Notes: generated by a model not told the origin, from the letters alone. A stretch of 20,199 nucleotides of DNA from Collybiopsis luxurians FD-317 M1 (GCA_000827265.1 KN834801.1:356803-377001), one strand, 5' to 3'. Positions 1 through 10,035 are shown, counted from the first letter of the stretch. Numbers and translations are program-made.

Positions 1-700
1 AGCAACTTTACAACTGCTTCATTGCCACTCGCTGCAGCTCCTTGGAGTGCATTCCCATATCTACCACCCTGGGCATTCACATCTGCACCATTTTCCACCA
101 GCAACTTTACAACTGCTTCATTGCCACTTGCTGCAGCTCTTTGGAGTGCATTCCCATATCTACCACCCTGGGCATTCACATCTGCACCATTTTCCACCAG
201 CAACTTTACAACTGCTTCATTGCCAATCTCTGCAGCTCTTTGGAGTGCATTCCCATGGAGACCACCCTGGCCATTCACATCTGCCCCATTTTCCACCAGC
301 AACTTTACCACTGCTTCATTGCCACTTGCCACAGCTCCTTGGAGTGCATTCTCATAGAAACCACCCTGGGCATTCACATCTGCACCATTTTCCACCACCA
401 ACTTTACAACTGCTTCATTGCCACTTGCCACAGCTCCTTGGAGTGCATTCCCATATCTACCACCCTGGGCATTCACATCTGCACCATTTTCTAGCAGCAA
501 CTTTACAACTGCTTCATTGCCTCTCTGTGCAGCTCCTTGGAGTGTATTCCCATAGACACCACCCTGGGCATTTATATCTGCACCATTTTCAATCAGCACT
601 GTTACCACTGCTGTAGTAATATCCTCTACATTTACCCAAACTGTTTGTCTCACTTGGGGGTGTCTTTGGGTACCATCCAGATATTCAAAATTATTGCCAG
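1..700 (-). repeat. Tandem 99-bp ankyrin repeat array
   Basis: Near-identical units recur with an exact 99-bp period: the same boundary sequence appears at 1, 100, 199, 298, 397, 496 and, diverged, 595. On the minus strand each unit encodes a 33-residue ankyrin repeat of the form ENGADVNAQGG, then x-Y-G-N-A-L-Q, then GNEAVVKLL. The first unit in protein order (around 600) is the most diverged and the distal ones are nearly identical, which suggests recent amplification or gene conversion. Substitutions cluster at a few positions: after the GG (V, R, F, L), Y/H, G/E, the residue after ALQ (G/R), and the A/V-x-S/I/R patch. The array continues beyond the left edge. Confidence 0.95.
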
Positions 701-2664
701 CCTGCCACACAGCAGCCTGCAATGCATTCCCCAATTTTCCACACTGTGAATTAATATATAACTGTACCTCTGATATGGATTCATTGTTTTCAGAAATAGC
801 TCTCCTTTTCTCCATTATGATGTCTTTTACTCTCTTTATCAACCTATTTTCTGCTGCATAGTATAGTGCTGTGCTCATCATTCCTCTTTCATTGTGCCAT
901 ATCCACGTTTTTCTCTCATATTCCTCTCGCCACATTAAAAAGCCCTTGCCTAAATCTGTCAATATATCTTGAGTCAGACATTCAAGGGGACCGTCTTTTT
1001 GCTTCCCACCTGCAAATTCTGCATGTACTAGCCAGTATAGGCATGCATAGTTCCATAAAATGAATTCCTTCTGTACATCATTGTTCTCCCCTCTATTGGC
1101 CACATGCAGTATATATATAATGCATGCTTGAGCTATCATATCATTAGCAAGCATCTCATTCATTTCAAACATATTTTTCACCTGAGTCAATACATGATAA
1201 TGAAGCAGGAATTCTTTAACTGAAGCATGTGCAAACTGAACCACTTTATCACCTCCTATGACAACAAGACTAGAGTCCAGAATAGCATGGAGTCTCATCC
1301 TCATGCCTTCTTTCTTTATAATCTGCTCCTTTACATTGATTGTCAGAATTTCTTCAACTTGGTTCTGATTCAATGGCTCATATGCGTAAAGCAGCCAGAG
1401 CAGCAAATGATGGGCATCCTGAGAATGCCTCCCCTCCTTTGCTTTTTGTACAGCTTTTAAGTATATTTCCTCCAAATCCTTGGGCAAATTCTCTAACACT
1501 TTCTCCACAGTATCCACATCATTGCATTCTTTAATCTCCTTTAGCTGACATTCAGCCCACCGAAACCTGCCAGATAGTTTCGTAACAATGGTCTTATCAT
1601 TTAAATGTAACTGAAATACTTACTGTCCAGTGGAACCCTTTCTCAAAGTCTCCATTACATGTTGCCAGTATGTTTTATTCAAATCAAAGTTATATTCAGT
1701 ACTCAATATCTTTGACTTTATATATCTCTCCATATCAATCTCAGTATGAGATATTTCATTGTCTAGCATTATTTTGAGAGCACTCCGTTCAATCTTCAAT
1801 TCCGCAGAGTGTCTACTTGTCACCACAATCCACAATTTTGTTGCAAATTGGAACAACCAGTCCATTACTTTTTCAGTCCCTTCTGTGCATTCATCCATGG
1901 CATCCACAAGGAGATATCCTCCATTTCTCTGAATGATAATAGTTTTAATAACTTCCTCCAATTCTTCAGCTTGTGGATCTTCATATCCTTTGAGCTTTTC
2001 ATACAACTTGAGTAAGGCTAGGTTAATGCCTTTATGATCAAGTCCCAATTGTAAGACAAGAGACAGAAGAAATCCACGATAATTAGATTTCTTTCCTGTG
2101 TTGTCCCGAATATCAAAATAGTGATACCAAATAGCATCCGTATCCATGTTGGATCGGAGATCTTTCAAGATTGTAGTACTTTTCAGATAATCAGTTTTTC
2201 TTCCCTTTCCTTTATGTTTTGATTAGTGATCAATTTCTTACCTCAAAACTGTTTTTCCTGATCCAGCTAATTTCTACTGTAAGCTAGAATTGCTTACAGA
2301 AAGAGGATATCTTTTACCTTTGCCTTGAATCCAAAGGATACTGGGATGAGATTTCCACTTCTGATATTCTGGGTGGTATAGTATCCATTGTCCGGTTCCC
2401 GGTGTTTTCTTGTCGGCAGCTGCTACATGATTGGCTGAACAGTTTGGCGCTTTAAGCCAATTATGAATTTTGGTGGATTCATCACTTGCTGTTAGACATA
2501 ATTATTGTAAAATTTATGTTAAAAATTAAAATGAAAACCTACAGATGACCGTAAATTGGCCTCCCGTAATGGTGAAATTGTGTGCTTCACGAAACATATG
2601 TGCTATATGTTGCATATTAGTATCCCATTCAGACCTAGTCGTGCAGACTTTCAATACCTGACAT
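1..2664 (-). CDS. NACHT-ankyrin NOD-like receptor (3' end off window; possible pseudogene)
   Basis: STAND-type receptor: the NACHT NTPase would act as a nucleotide-driven switch and the ankyrin repeats as the ligand sensor. Read on the minus strand, a small first exon (ATG 2664-2662) joins over a 55-nt intron (2603-2657, branch actaat) to MFREAHNFTITGGQFTVI. After intron 2489-2542 come WLKAPNCSANHVA, PGTGQWILYHPEYQKW and SILWIQGK, which is classic sequence before the P-loop. Next come LAGSGKTVL (Walker A), intron 2179-2241, STTILKDLRSN, Walker B (GGYLLVDAMDEC) and the sensor VVTSRHSAEL. Intron 1567-1623 leads to QFRWAECQLKEI, a winged-helix-like region, and a reading frame open to base 1 through the ankyrin repeats. 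The odd point is the intron near 2277-2317 before Walker A: neither visible acceptor restores frame. So the gene is either a pseudogene, mis-spliced there, or carries a one-base sequence error. ATG 2597 is an alternative start. Confidence 0.85.
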
Positions 2665-3285
2665 TGCGCTTTGAATATTCTCAGTAAACCTCTGATGCCC
2701 AAAGATGATGAAGGACGGGGAAAAAGAATGATCGAGCTTGCGACGTATTCTTATATGCCTTCAAATAAGGTTTAATTACTTGGCATTGCCTTGTGTCCGA
2801 ATTGACGAACGGAAATAGCAGCCTTGATGCGGGCCATAATGAGAGAACTGATATACTTCATTTGTTTATTATGCATTTTTCTTGCTTGATCCGGATCAGA
2901 TATCGGTAGATAATGAAATATATGAAGGTTTGGAATAGCATGCGGCAGCCGTTCTCAGGCAATATCAACGGCCTTGATCATCGAATTTGCCCATTTCCCA
3001 CTCAGTCATTAAAGTCCGCCTTGACGCCGTATCGTTTGATGGTTAATTAACATCCCACAGGCAATGCACCACTAGGCGCGAGGATGAATTCTGATACCGC
3101 TTGATACCGTTCGATAACTTGACACATTCCCCGTACTCTGGACCAAGCAAATCTGTCACTTAGCGGTCACGGTACGTAGTCCGGGTAAGCGCGATTTGTC
3201 TACTTGCTAATGGGTTTGGAACTTTGGAATGACAAGTGCCACAGAATCGATGAAGCACTGCTGTAACAGATGAGTCAGCTAATAC
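2665..3285. other. Intergenic stretch upstream of the NACHT-ankyrin gene
   Basis: I see no convincing coding sequence, RNA gene or terminal inverted repeat here. By position it should hold the promoter of the minus-strand receptor, but I cannot identify a clear TATA box or other element at a sensible distance from the proposed start. Confidence 0.5.
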
Positions 3286-3450
3286 TGTAGGGGTGGGACA
3301 GTGGGACAAATCATACGAAATTTATTTTTCGTAAGCGCCTGTTGGACGCCGGGACATGAAGGAATTTACGAAATTTAATTACTATAAAAGGCTAAGCGCC
3401 CACGGGCGCCTGGGAAAAATTTCGTAAGAGCTTAATTGGACACCGGACAG
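3286..3450. repeat. Short interspersed repeat block with hairpin (left part, split by a MITE)
   Basis: The block is rich in GGGACA and CGTAAG words. A loose direct repeat with CGTAAG, then GCC/GCT, then GGAC-x-CC-GGACA occurs near 3331-3357 and 3423-3450, and again at about 4089-4117 on the other side of the hAT-type element. A strong inverted repeat lies inside: 3366-3376 pairs with 3417-3427 (TTACGAAATTT and its complement), enclosing GCGCCC (3396-3401) and GGGCGC (3404-3409). This looks like an older non-coding repeat family that received the later insertion. I cannot name the family. Confidence 0.55.
3443..3450. repeat. Left target-site duplication of the hAT-type MITE
   Basis: The 8-mer CCGGACAG directly precedes the left terminal inverted repeat. 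The identical 8-mer directly follows the right terminus at 4064-4071. An exact 8-bp duplication is the signature of hAT-superfamily insertion. Confidence 0.9.
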
Positions 3451-4063
3451 TAGTGTTGCGATAACGCGGCTTCAAATGACGGCGCGTTGATGTCACGCCG
3501 TTTGAAGCCGCGCCGAAGTCACTTCATTCTCGGATCTGACGCCGAAAATGACTTCCGGAGCCGAGTGACTTGACTCTCCCACGTCAAATGTACTTCCCTT
3601 TTTGGAGCAAACAATCCTTCTACAGCATCCCTCAATGTTTTTTCTTGCACTATACTATCATTTATGTACATTCTCTCTTTGTATGTAAAAAAATCTGTAG
3701 TCTGAATGTATTTTGTACATGTATTATCATTTTCTATGAACGATAGTCTCATGGTGCTTGCGCTGACTTGTGCTCACTGTAAAAGCACACAGGGAGCTCC
3801 TGGAGGTACCTGATTCTTATGAGAAGCTCTTTGGCATGCTTCAGCTGAGCGAACTATTGGTTCTTCACTATATAAGCTTTGTTTTGGCTGTTGACGCTGA
3901 GTTCTGTTTTTGTGGCTGCCTTATTTGGACTTCAAACCAACATGCCATGGCGCGCCACAAATCAAGCCACGTCAGTTACCACATCCGGCACGTCGCGCCG
4001 TTTTTCACGTTACATTACTGGAAGTCACGTCATTTCACGCCAAGTCGCGTTATCGCAACACTA
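3451..4063. mobile_element. Non-autonomous hAT-type transposon (MITE), 613 bp
   Basis: The left end, TAGTGTTGCGATAACGCG, is matched exactly by the reverse complement of the right end at 4046-4063. The inverted repeat extends to 22 bp with one mismatch. It is flanked by perfect 8-bp duplications (CCGGACAG). TIRs beginning TAGTGTTG together with an 8-bp duplication fit the hAT superfamily. Both subterminal zones are rich in ACGTCA/TGACGT-like and GTGACTT/AAGTCAC words, a layout common for hAT transposase binding sites. The interior holds only short reading frames with no recognisable transposase, so the element would depend on a transposase supplied elsewhere. The exact TSD and TIR suggest a fairly recent insertion. 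Confidence 0.9.
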
Positions 4064-4071
4064 CCGGACAG
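4064..4071. repeat. Right target-site duplication of the hAT-type MITE
   Basis: CCGGACAG, identical to 3443-3450, follows the right TIR without a gap. Confidence 0.9.
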
Positions 4072-4150
4072 GGTGGGACATTTCATTCCGTAAGATGCCC
4101 TGCGGACACAGGACATACGAAGTGCTTAAAATGGGACAGTATTCGGGAGA
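4072..4150. repeat. Right part of the interspersed repeat block split by the MITE
   Basis: The sequence continues the GGTGGGACA / CGTAAG / GGACACAGGACA word pattern seen at 3286-3450. Without the MITE and one TSD copy the two halves join as a continuous block of the same texture. Confidence 0.5.
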
Positions 4151-4275
4151 ACGAGGTCCCGGAGTGTGGTTGTGTATTGTTAATTCGGAACAAATAACAG
4201 AGCACGGACCAGCCTTCTTTTCATTCCTACGCCAACAACGCCAACAACACGAGGCTCTTTAACTTTTCAAACACC

Positions 4276-5120
4276 ATGCGATGCATCCTCTTATGCTAGT
4301 CATTAATCCTTGTATCGTCACCCCTCGTCTCTGTTTCTGCATAATCTCTGTAAATCACCATAATCCGCGCCATTAAACGCGAATGGCCTACCCACACTCG
4401 CCGACTTCCTCGCTATCGAATCCTTAGCATCTATCCTCTACTCATACCCTAGTAGGGAGTTGGCTCTTTCTGAGCTGCTCTGTACATTTCCTGCGGAACA
4501 GGCCGCTGAATTTTTGGATGTTTGTGATGATCTCACGGGGAATGGAGGGTTGACGCTGTTGGTCCCTGCAAATAAGGCTGTTATGATATTGACGCGGAAA
4601 CCGTGCGTGTGAGATAAACTTATTACGCTTAAGCCTGACGGTTCTCTGAAAGCCTCGTCGCATTCTAGACATCAAAGTCCTCCTTGGGAAGACGGTCAAG
4701 ATATCGAAGTCCCTGAGGAAGAATATGATCGCCAATCAAAGGAGAACGTACAAAGATGGGTCGAGGCCCATATAATACCTGTATTTCCTTGTCCTACCCT
4801 GCATTTACGCCTTATCGTAGTATTTGTTGTTATCTGATACACCCCATCTCTACCAGGCTTCCCCACTCGACTTTCTTTCCAGCTCCGGCCGGAGGAAGAC
4901 GACGCACGAACCTCTTCCTTTCGTATTGAGAAGAACAACGCTGAGGTATGAGATAGGGAGAGTAGGATTCAGACATTCAAATCGCAGACGGTACGTTTTC
5001 ATTCCCCCCTTTTACCTTGCTAGCTCATTCCTGAGTACGAATCTTCCCCTCCCTACGTTACTCTTCCAGGCATCGAATGGTATATTGTATCTCAGCGACG
5101 ACTCAATCCGACTAAGTTAG
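4276..5120 (+). pseudogene. FAS1 (fasciclin-domain) pseudogene, copy A
   Basis: Remains of a small secreted FAS1-domain protein; FAS1 domains are extracellular or cell-surface adhesion-type folds. Exon 1 reads NGLPTLADFLAIESLASI, then ELALSELL, then GGLTLLVPANKAVM, which is the FAS1 H1-like region. After intron 4603-4668 comes HQSPPWEDGQDIEVPEEEYD and QRWVEAHIIP, and the last exon (from 5070) gives ASNGILYLSDDSI, the usual FAS1 end. Lesions: the start region (ATG 4276) hits a stop after seven codons and has lost about 50 bp of the signal-peptide part compared with copy C. In exon 3 the frame leading to RIQTFKSQT contains a TGA near 4946. It is very likely non-functional. Confidence 0.8.
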
Positions 5121-5815
5121 TTGTCCGTCGAGCGGGGATTGCATCGATTGAGAGTATATATCTTATTTGAGAAACGCTTTAATGTTGCTGTATGTATGTG
5201 TATTGTTGATTTACCTCTATGAATGGTACTCGCGCGCTTTTTTTGCAATGTTCTAGCTCAGTGTTATCAGAGAATTTCGTTCAGCAGCTATGACTGGGTT
5301 TGGTTCTGGTTTTTGACCGTTCGTCCCAAACTCCCGAAGTGCATGTCTGTAAACCTATCACCAGGGCTTGCCATCTGCCCTCACTTCGAAGAACGTCAGA
5401 CTTGGAGCTCCCGGGATGTAATGCTTAGCAGAACGAAACAGGGCACCAGGACACGGAGCATAGACTCGTTGGTTGTTTACGCTTGGCGCATTGTGTGGAA
5501 ACAAGTTATAATTGCCAGAAGCGTAAAAGAGGGTAGGAGATGGTACGGTTTATGGCGTATTGCGTGTTAGTAACCATGCCGAATTCTCCCACCAGTCGCT
5601 TGCCTCTCTCTCCCCGCCGCGCTTTATGATTTTTTCTAGAAGCCCCAGCTCTTATGGCATACACGACACGGTCAATATCTTGTCTCCTCCATTCAATGAT
5701 TCAACGATTGACTTTTGAGATTTTGCCGGAACAACGGGCGACCGACTGGGGTACCAACTTCAACCCCCCACCTCTTGTGAACGTGAGCCCTTTATAGCCT
5801 CATCTGCCTTCTCTT
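5121..5815. other. Spacer between FAS1 copies A and B
   Basis: This 3' flank of copy A and 5' flank of copy B is conserved almost base for base at 10534-11210. I see no conserved reading frame in it: frames open here are broken in the other copy. It probably holds 3' UTR and the old promoter of copy B. Confidence 0.55.
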
Positions 5816-5819
5816 CACA

Positions 5820-6556
5820 CTCTTTAGAGAACGTCAGAGGCCATGCTTAGGAACTGGCTCTTTCCGAGCTGTTCAGTACACCACCTGCGGAAAAGGCTGT
5901 CGAAATTTGGATCATGTCACAGGGAAAGGAGGGTTGACACTCTTGGTCTCTATGAATAAGGCTGTTATGGCGCCAGCAAGCCGCGCATACTGCTCATAAC
6001 TTACTGCGCCCAGGTCTGATAGTTCTGTGAATGCCTCGTCGCACTCTAGACATCAAACCCCTCCATCGAGCAACGGTCAAAATATCAAAGTATCGGAAGA
6101 AGAGTATGATCGCCGGTCAAAGGAGGACGTACAGAAATGGGTCGAGGCTTATATCGTACTTGTATGTCTTCTCCCTACCCCGCATTTACGCTTCATCACT
6201 GTACAGACAACTAGCACGCAGTTCCCCTCAACCTCCGTCTCTACCAGACTTCCCCACGTAACTTTCCTTCCAACTCCAATTCGCATAAGACAACGATGTA
6301 CGATACGCTTCTCCAAGGTAAATTAGTCTCTTTTGCATTTGAGAAGAGTGAGGTTGAGATATAAGGTAGGGAGAGTAGGATTCAGATGTTGAATTCAAAG
6401 ATGGTACGTTCTCATACCCCCTTTGACCTTGAACCTTTAACCAGCTAGCCGACTTGTGAACACACATCTTCCTCCTTTCCACTCACTCTTACCTTGCTCT
6501 ATCAGCCATCGAATGGTATCTTGTACCTCATCGACAGCACAATTAGTGTCAGCTAG
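5820..6556 (+). pseudogene. FAS1 (fasciclin-domain) pseudogene, copy B
   Basis: An older paralogue of copy A with the same exon order. LALSELFSTPPAEKAVE is followed by a small deletion that shifts the frame to a TGA before the TLLVSMNKAVM segment, and this lesion is shared with copy D. After a splice acceptor at about 6048 come the DRRSKEDVQKWVEAY segment, an intron, FAFEKSEVEI followed by an in-frame TAA (6362-6364, where copy D has CAA), RESRIQMLNSKM, and a last exon PSNGILYLIDSTISVS ending at TAG 6554-6556. No signal peptide start is visible. The shared frameshift shows that B was already dead before the segment was copied. Confidence 0.8.
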
Positions 6557-6718
6557 GGCGGGGGTCCGCTGAGTAGGGATCGAGGGTAAATATACTATTT
6601 CGATTCGATGTAGTCGTACGAAGTTGCTGCTTTATGTATGCGTATTGTTGATTTTGCCTTTCACGAATGATTCCCGTGTTCCCTCGCTGCCGTGCAATTC
6701 ATTTTCACAGTTCCAGCT

Positions 6719-7617
6719 TCATGTTGGTTTTCGGAAAACCCTAAGGTAAAATTCAAAATCATTAGACTCAACAGCGCCCTGCTTGTTAGCTGTGACGAAG
6801 AAGGGGTCTGCATGAAGGTTTGAGATGGCTGGGGAAGCGAGGCCTAAGATGTCATCGCCGGGGCCGTCTTCGAAGCTTGGTGACGGGGAAGAACATTTGG
6901 TTAGATGCAGTAATACCGGCTACGGTTACAGTGTCAATGTAAATTGGGCCGGACACAAAGGATTTGTCTGCATACTGGACTAGAAAAAAGCCGGGTTGTT
7001 CAGAGAAGGTCGAGGAGTCAGAGTCAGAGTACTTGTTTTTGGACGGGACCCAAAGATCGGAGGAGCCTGCTGAACGACAGGTGAGTGAAATAAGCCATGA
7101 ACGAACATAGAAATGTACTGTCAAAGTCAATAAAGAAGTTCTGTCCAGGCGTGCCAGTTGAAATTGGACCGAACGATAGAAGCAAACGTAAGGAAAGGGA
7201 TTACTGCATTCTTTTTGCTCCTATCTACCCACTCCTTTTCATTCTCATCTATCAGTGCTATTTGTTTACAAGAGCTTGGATGTTCGACGGAGGTTCGGTG
7301 GCGGGCTTGACCACAGAACCCTATTCAGGTGAACAAGTTAAGTATAGCACTTACCGGGATTTCCAAAAGAAAACTGATAGTGGGTAATCTCCCGGTATTG
7401 TTGAGCAAATTGATCAAGTTCTGACGATATTTGTTCTGGGTTGCAACATTTAGAGCGACGGCTTTGTCGTAGTCAAACGAGTCATTGGGTGTGGTGAGCG
7501 ATGAGCGCTCGGGCAAAGCAATGGCTCCACGGCGCTGTTCTTGATCTTGCTGCAGGAGTGAGGCTGCTACGAGCAAGCCGAATGTAACAGAAGCAATGAG
7601 AAAAACTTACAGGACAT
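6719..7617 (-). pseudogene. Pepsin-like aspartic protease (peptidase A1) pseudogene, truncated
   Basis: Minus strand. ATG 7617 starts a signal-peptide-like run, MSCKFF, that only joins VTFGLLVAASLL after a small frameshift. The A1 propeptide then follows (ERSSLTTPNDSFDYDKAVAL, then NKYRQNLINLLNNTG) up to a good donor at 7354. A later exon gives FGPISTGTPGQNFFIDFDT, joined over a 49-nt intron (7070-7118) to GSSDLWVPS, so the first catalytic D-T-G-S-S is intact. SSTFSEQPGFFLVQYADKSF and IDTVTVAGITASNQMFF follow. After VTKL a one-base shift leads into FEDGPGDDILGLASPAISN and DFEFYL, and then the similarity stops. The second lobe with the second catalytic Asp is missing. It cannot be an active protease, although decay is modest. 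Confidence 0.85.
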
Positions 7618-7713
7618 CGCAACGAGAGGTGACTCGAAGTTGACTAGGAAAGAGTTCACCTAAAGGAATAAACCAAGCAAAATGCTGATGATGATTCGAC
7701 TGATTCGACTGAG

Positions 7714-7721
7714 CTTTTATA
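7714..7721 (-). promoter_or_regulatory. TATA box of the aspartic protease pseudogene
   Basis: TATAAAAG on the minus strand, about 100 bp upstream of the ATG at 7617. The distance suits a fungal core promoter and supports the chosen start. Confidence 0.55.
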
Positions 7722-7739
7722 TCGTCCTCTATTTGGCTC

Positions 7740-9100
7740 CTTCACTTGGTACCCAATCCTGTGGATGCAATGCAACATCGACTATGCTAACTTTGTGCTA
7801 ATTTAGAGAGGTAACACATTGTAACAGGTAGCAGAAAAAATGCGTTGATCAGAGGCATATACTTACTCGGAGATAAAGTTGAAGAGTGTTATTCGGGCGT
7901 AAATATACACCTCAAAAGAGCAAAAAGCTATAATAAGGCAGACATGATTATAACATTCACAAATAGCAAGGTGGAATGCAATTCTGTAATTCGTTGGGCG
8001 CAAAACTGATGACGCTATCTTTGCTTCCGAATGACCTTAGAAGCTTAGTATAGCAGTTAGTTTAGCATTCGAGTTAATTCATCACACTGTTGATCCACTT
8101 ACATGTAACTTACTAAATACCCCAGTAAGTAAAGGTGAGATTGCAGTCAAAATTTGGTGACAGCTTCCATGCTTGTAGATGTGGTCTCCAAGCAGGGGTA
8201 GTATGAATTGTGACTCGGAAATCCTTGTTCTAACCAAGACTCATTCAAACAGCCTCGAAATTTGCAGCCAACACAGTTCTCAGGCCAAAAGCAAGTGAGG
8301 ATCAGTTTGAGATATGTTTTGACGCATAGCGATATATGAGCTGAACCGGACATGAAAATCAGTGATAGGATTGGACAGGGGTATACCCCCGGGTACAAAA
8401 GCCCGCACCCTTACCCTTACCCTGTAGGAGCCCTACACGTGATACCGCGGTGTTTTCCTGACTACTGATGATTTGATATCACCGGTAGTATAATTGAAAC
8501 CCAGGAGTAATTGCTCAGGTTTTTACTTCCTTTCTGCGACAGTGACTGGCTTCAGTATTTTTCAAAATTGGCCGAGAAATCGAAGAGATTGTCTGCATTG
8601 TGTAATTGTATCAGCAAGTACGGTTAGGAGTAGCACTGAATAATTTTGGCTTCTTCTGAGTTTTGATGAAACTCCATAAAGAGACCACTGAGTGCATTGG
8701 AGATCGAGGCCCTCGTTGATGCAGGTAATTGGGCGAAAGCCATAAGGGCCCCAGCGATGCCTTTTCGCTTGAGTACACAGGAAGAGTTGCTATAGAGAGG
8801 GAAGGCCCAAGGCAAATTTTAATAGCCCCTTGTGAGAAGTACATGCCCACGGAGTGAATCTTCCTGTAATGCTCCGGCGGTTTCTCCCTCCCCCTAATTC
8901 TCTTCAAGGCCATACTCACACGAACCGATCAGGAAATGCAAAAGATTAACCCCACCTTGCTCAGTTTGTTACTATACTTCTTTTTGCGACAATCACGGTT
9001 TCAATTTCTTTAGAAATCGGCTGAGCGATTGGATGTACAGTATGAGCATCGACTGAAGTTGCGTCGCTTCGAGTGTAGCCACGGAAAATCTTGTGTACTG
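7740..9100. other. Long gene-poor stretch between the protease remnant and FAS1 copy C
   Basis: I recognise no gene here. Short open frames exist on the minus strand (8147-8398, 8611-8919) but they show no family motif or splice pattern. A diverged direct repeat of about 70 bp occurs at 8513-8585 and 8959-9030, both with GCTCAG, TGCGACA and GAAATCG in order. It may be an old duplicated flank. Confidence 0.45.
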
Positions 9101-9732
9101 GCTGTGTGTTTTGTTTATGGAGTAAATAACCGTTCACAGACCAGCCTTCTCTTCCGATCCCTACGCCAACAACGCTTTCCCCTCAGGACTCAAGCACCAT
9201 GGGGTTCTCCCTCTTCTCCTTATCAATGGTTCTGCTATCATCACCTTCCGTCTCCGTCTCTGTAGACTCTATCCAAATTCCCATAATCAACCCCTCATTC
9301 TCATCCTTATCCGATATTTCTGAATCTGCGCCGTTGAAAATGAATGGCTTACCTACCCTTGCTGATCTGCTTATTATCTAATCATTATCATCTATCTTCT
9401 ATCCATACGCTAGAGAGTTGGCTCTTTCTGAGCTTTTTAGTATGCCACCTGTGGAACAGGCCACCCAATTTCTGGATGATGCCATGAGCAAAGGGGGCTT
9501 GACGCTACTGGTCCCAACAAATAAGGCTGTCGCAGTGCTGGAAAGGAAATTGTGTGTGTGGACCATAACTCACTCTGTATGATTGTCTAATTGTCTGGTC
9601 ATATTCTAGACGTCAAAGCAGTCTATTGAACAACAGTCAGGATATTGAAATCTCTGAACAAGAATACGGTCGCCAGTCCAAGGAGAATGTACAGAGATGG
9701 GTCGGTCCTTGTCTCCAGTGCCTTTCATGATT

Positions 9733-10035
9733 TTAGTGGTATGACTGCGGTCTTGTTTTCACAAATCGAATTGGCATAGAGAAACTGTGCATTCCTCCCA
9801 TTGATACTGTTTCATCTTTTTGGGGTGGTAGATTCCCAAGGTGAGCAACTGTTACCAGTGTCTTTTCTCCTTCTAACACCTGTATTGCAATAGAGGTAAA
9901 CCACCCACAGGCTTGGTATTCAGCTATCTCCCCTTCTTCACCTCTGAACAAGGTTACCAGCTTTGTGATGACATGGGTATCCAGAACAATGAACTTCGAT
10001 GTGAGATGACTGCTCCATTTAACCCCTGTGCACAA
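9733..10035 (-). pseudogene. Unrecognised reading frame (about 100 aa) inside the foreign block
   Basis: Minus strand. Coding-like segments such as WSSHLTSKFIVLDTHVITKL, GEIAEYQACGWFTSIAIQV and LVTVAHLGNLPP end at a TAA. A second stretch in another frame just upstream (10060-10140), VAVAPDYSQFDHLVHCGAKL, could be part of the same protein after a frameshift or an intron. I do not recognise the family. There is no signal peptide, membrane helix or catalytic motif I can name. It was probably carried in with the block and is broken. Confidence 0.35.

Larger units (their letters stand above)
4160..6715. repeat. Segmental duplication, copy 1 (FAS1 A + B unit)
   Basis: This stretch aligns by eye in the same order and orientation with about 9105-12062. 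Long near-identical runs include 5330-5460 with 10680-10810, 5480-5960 with 10850-11330, and 6000-6600 with 11380-11960. Similarity begins just before the shared ACCAGCCTTCT motif (4207 and 9140) and fades after the shared CCGTGCAA motif (around 6690 and 12040). The sequence between the two copies (6716-9104) is unrelated, so this is a dispersed direct duplication rather than a simple tandem. Confidence 0.9.

Noticed and set aside
22..616. Long plus-strand open frames over the left edge, including a His/Ser-rich one of 189 codons
   Set aside because: They are antisense shadows of the 99-bp ankyrin units. The minus strand is open with ankyrin consensus and joins the NACHT exons in frame.
1..620. 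CRISPR-like regular spacing
   Set aside because: The whole 99-bp period is conserved and coding, with no distinct spacers, and the DNA is clearly eukaryotic.
3519..3752. 77-codon minus-strand frame inside the hAT-type MITE
   Set aside because: No transposase motif (no RNase H-like or hAT dimerisation signature), and the length is within chance expectation.
8399..8425. Telomere-like CCCTTACCCTTACCCTG run
   Set aside because: Only about two and a half units, and the unit is CCCTTA, not the fungal CCCTAA telomere repeat.
8611..8919. Minus-strand frames of 102 and 63 codons
   Set aside because: They overlap each other in different frames and show no family motif or splice support.
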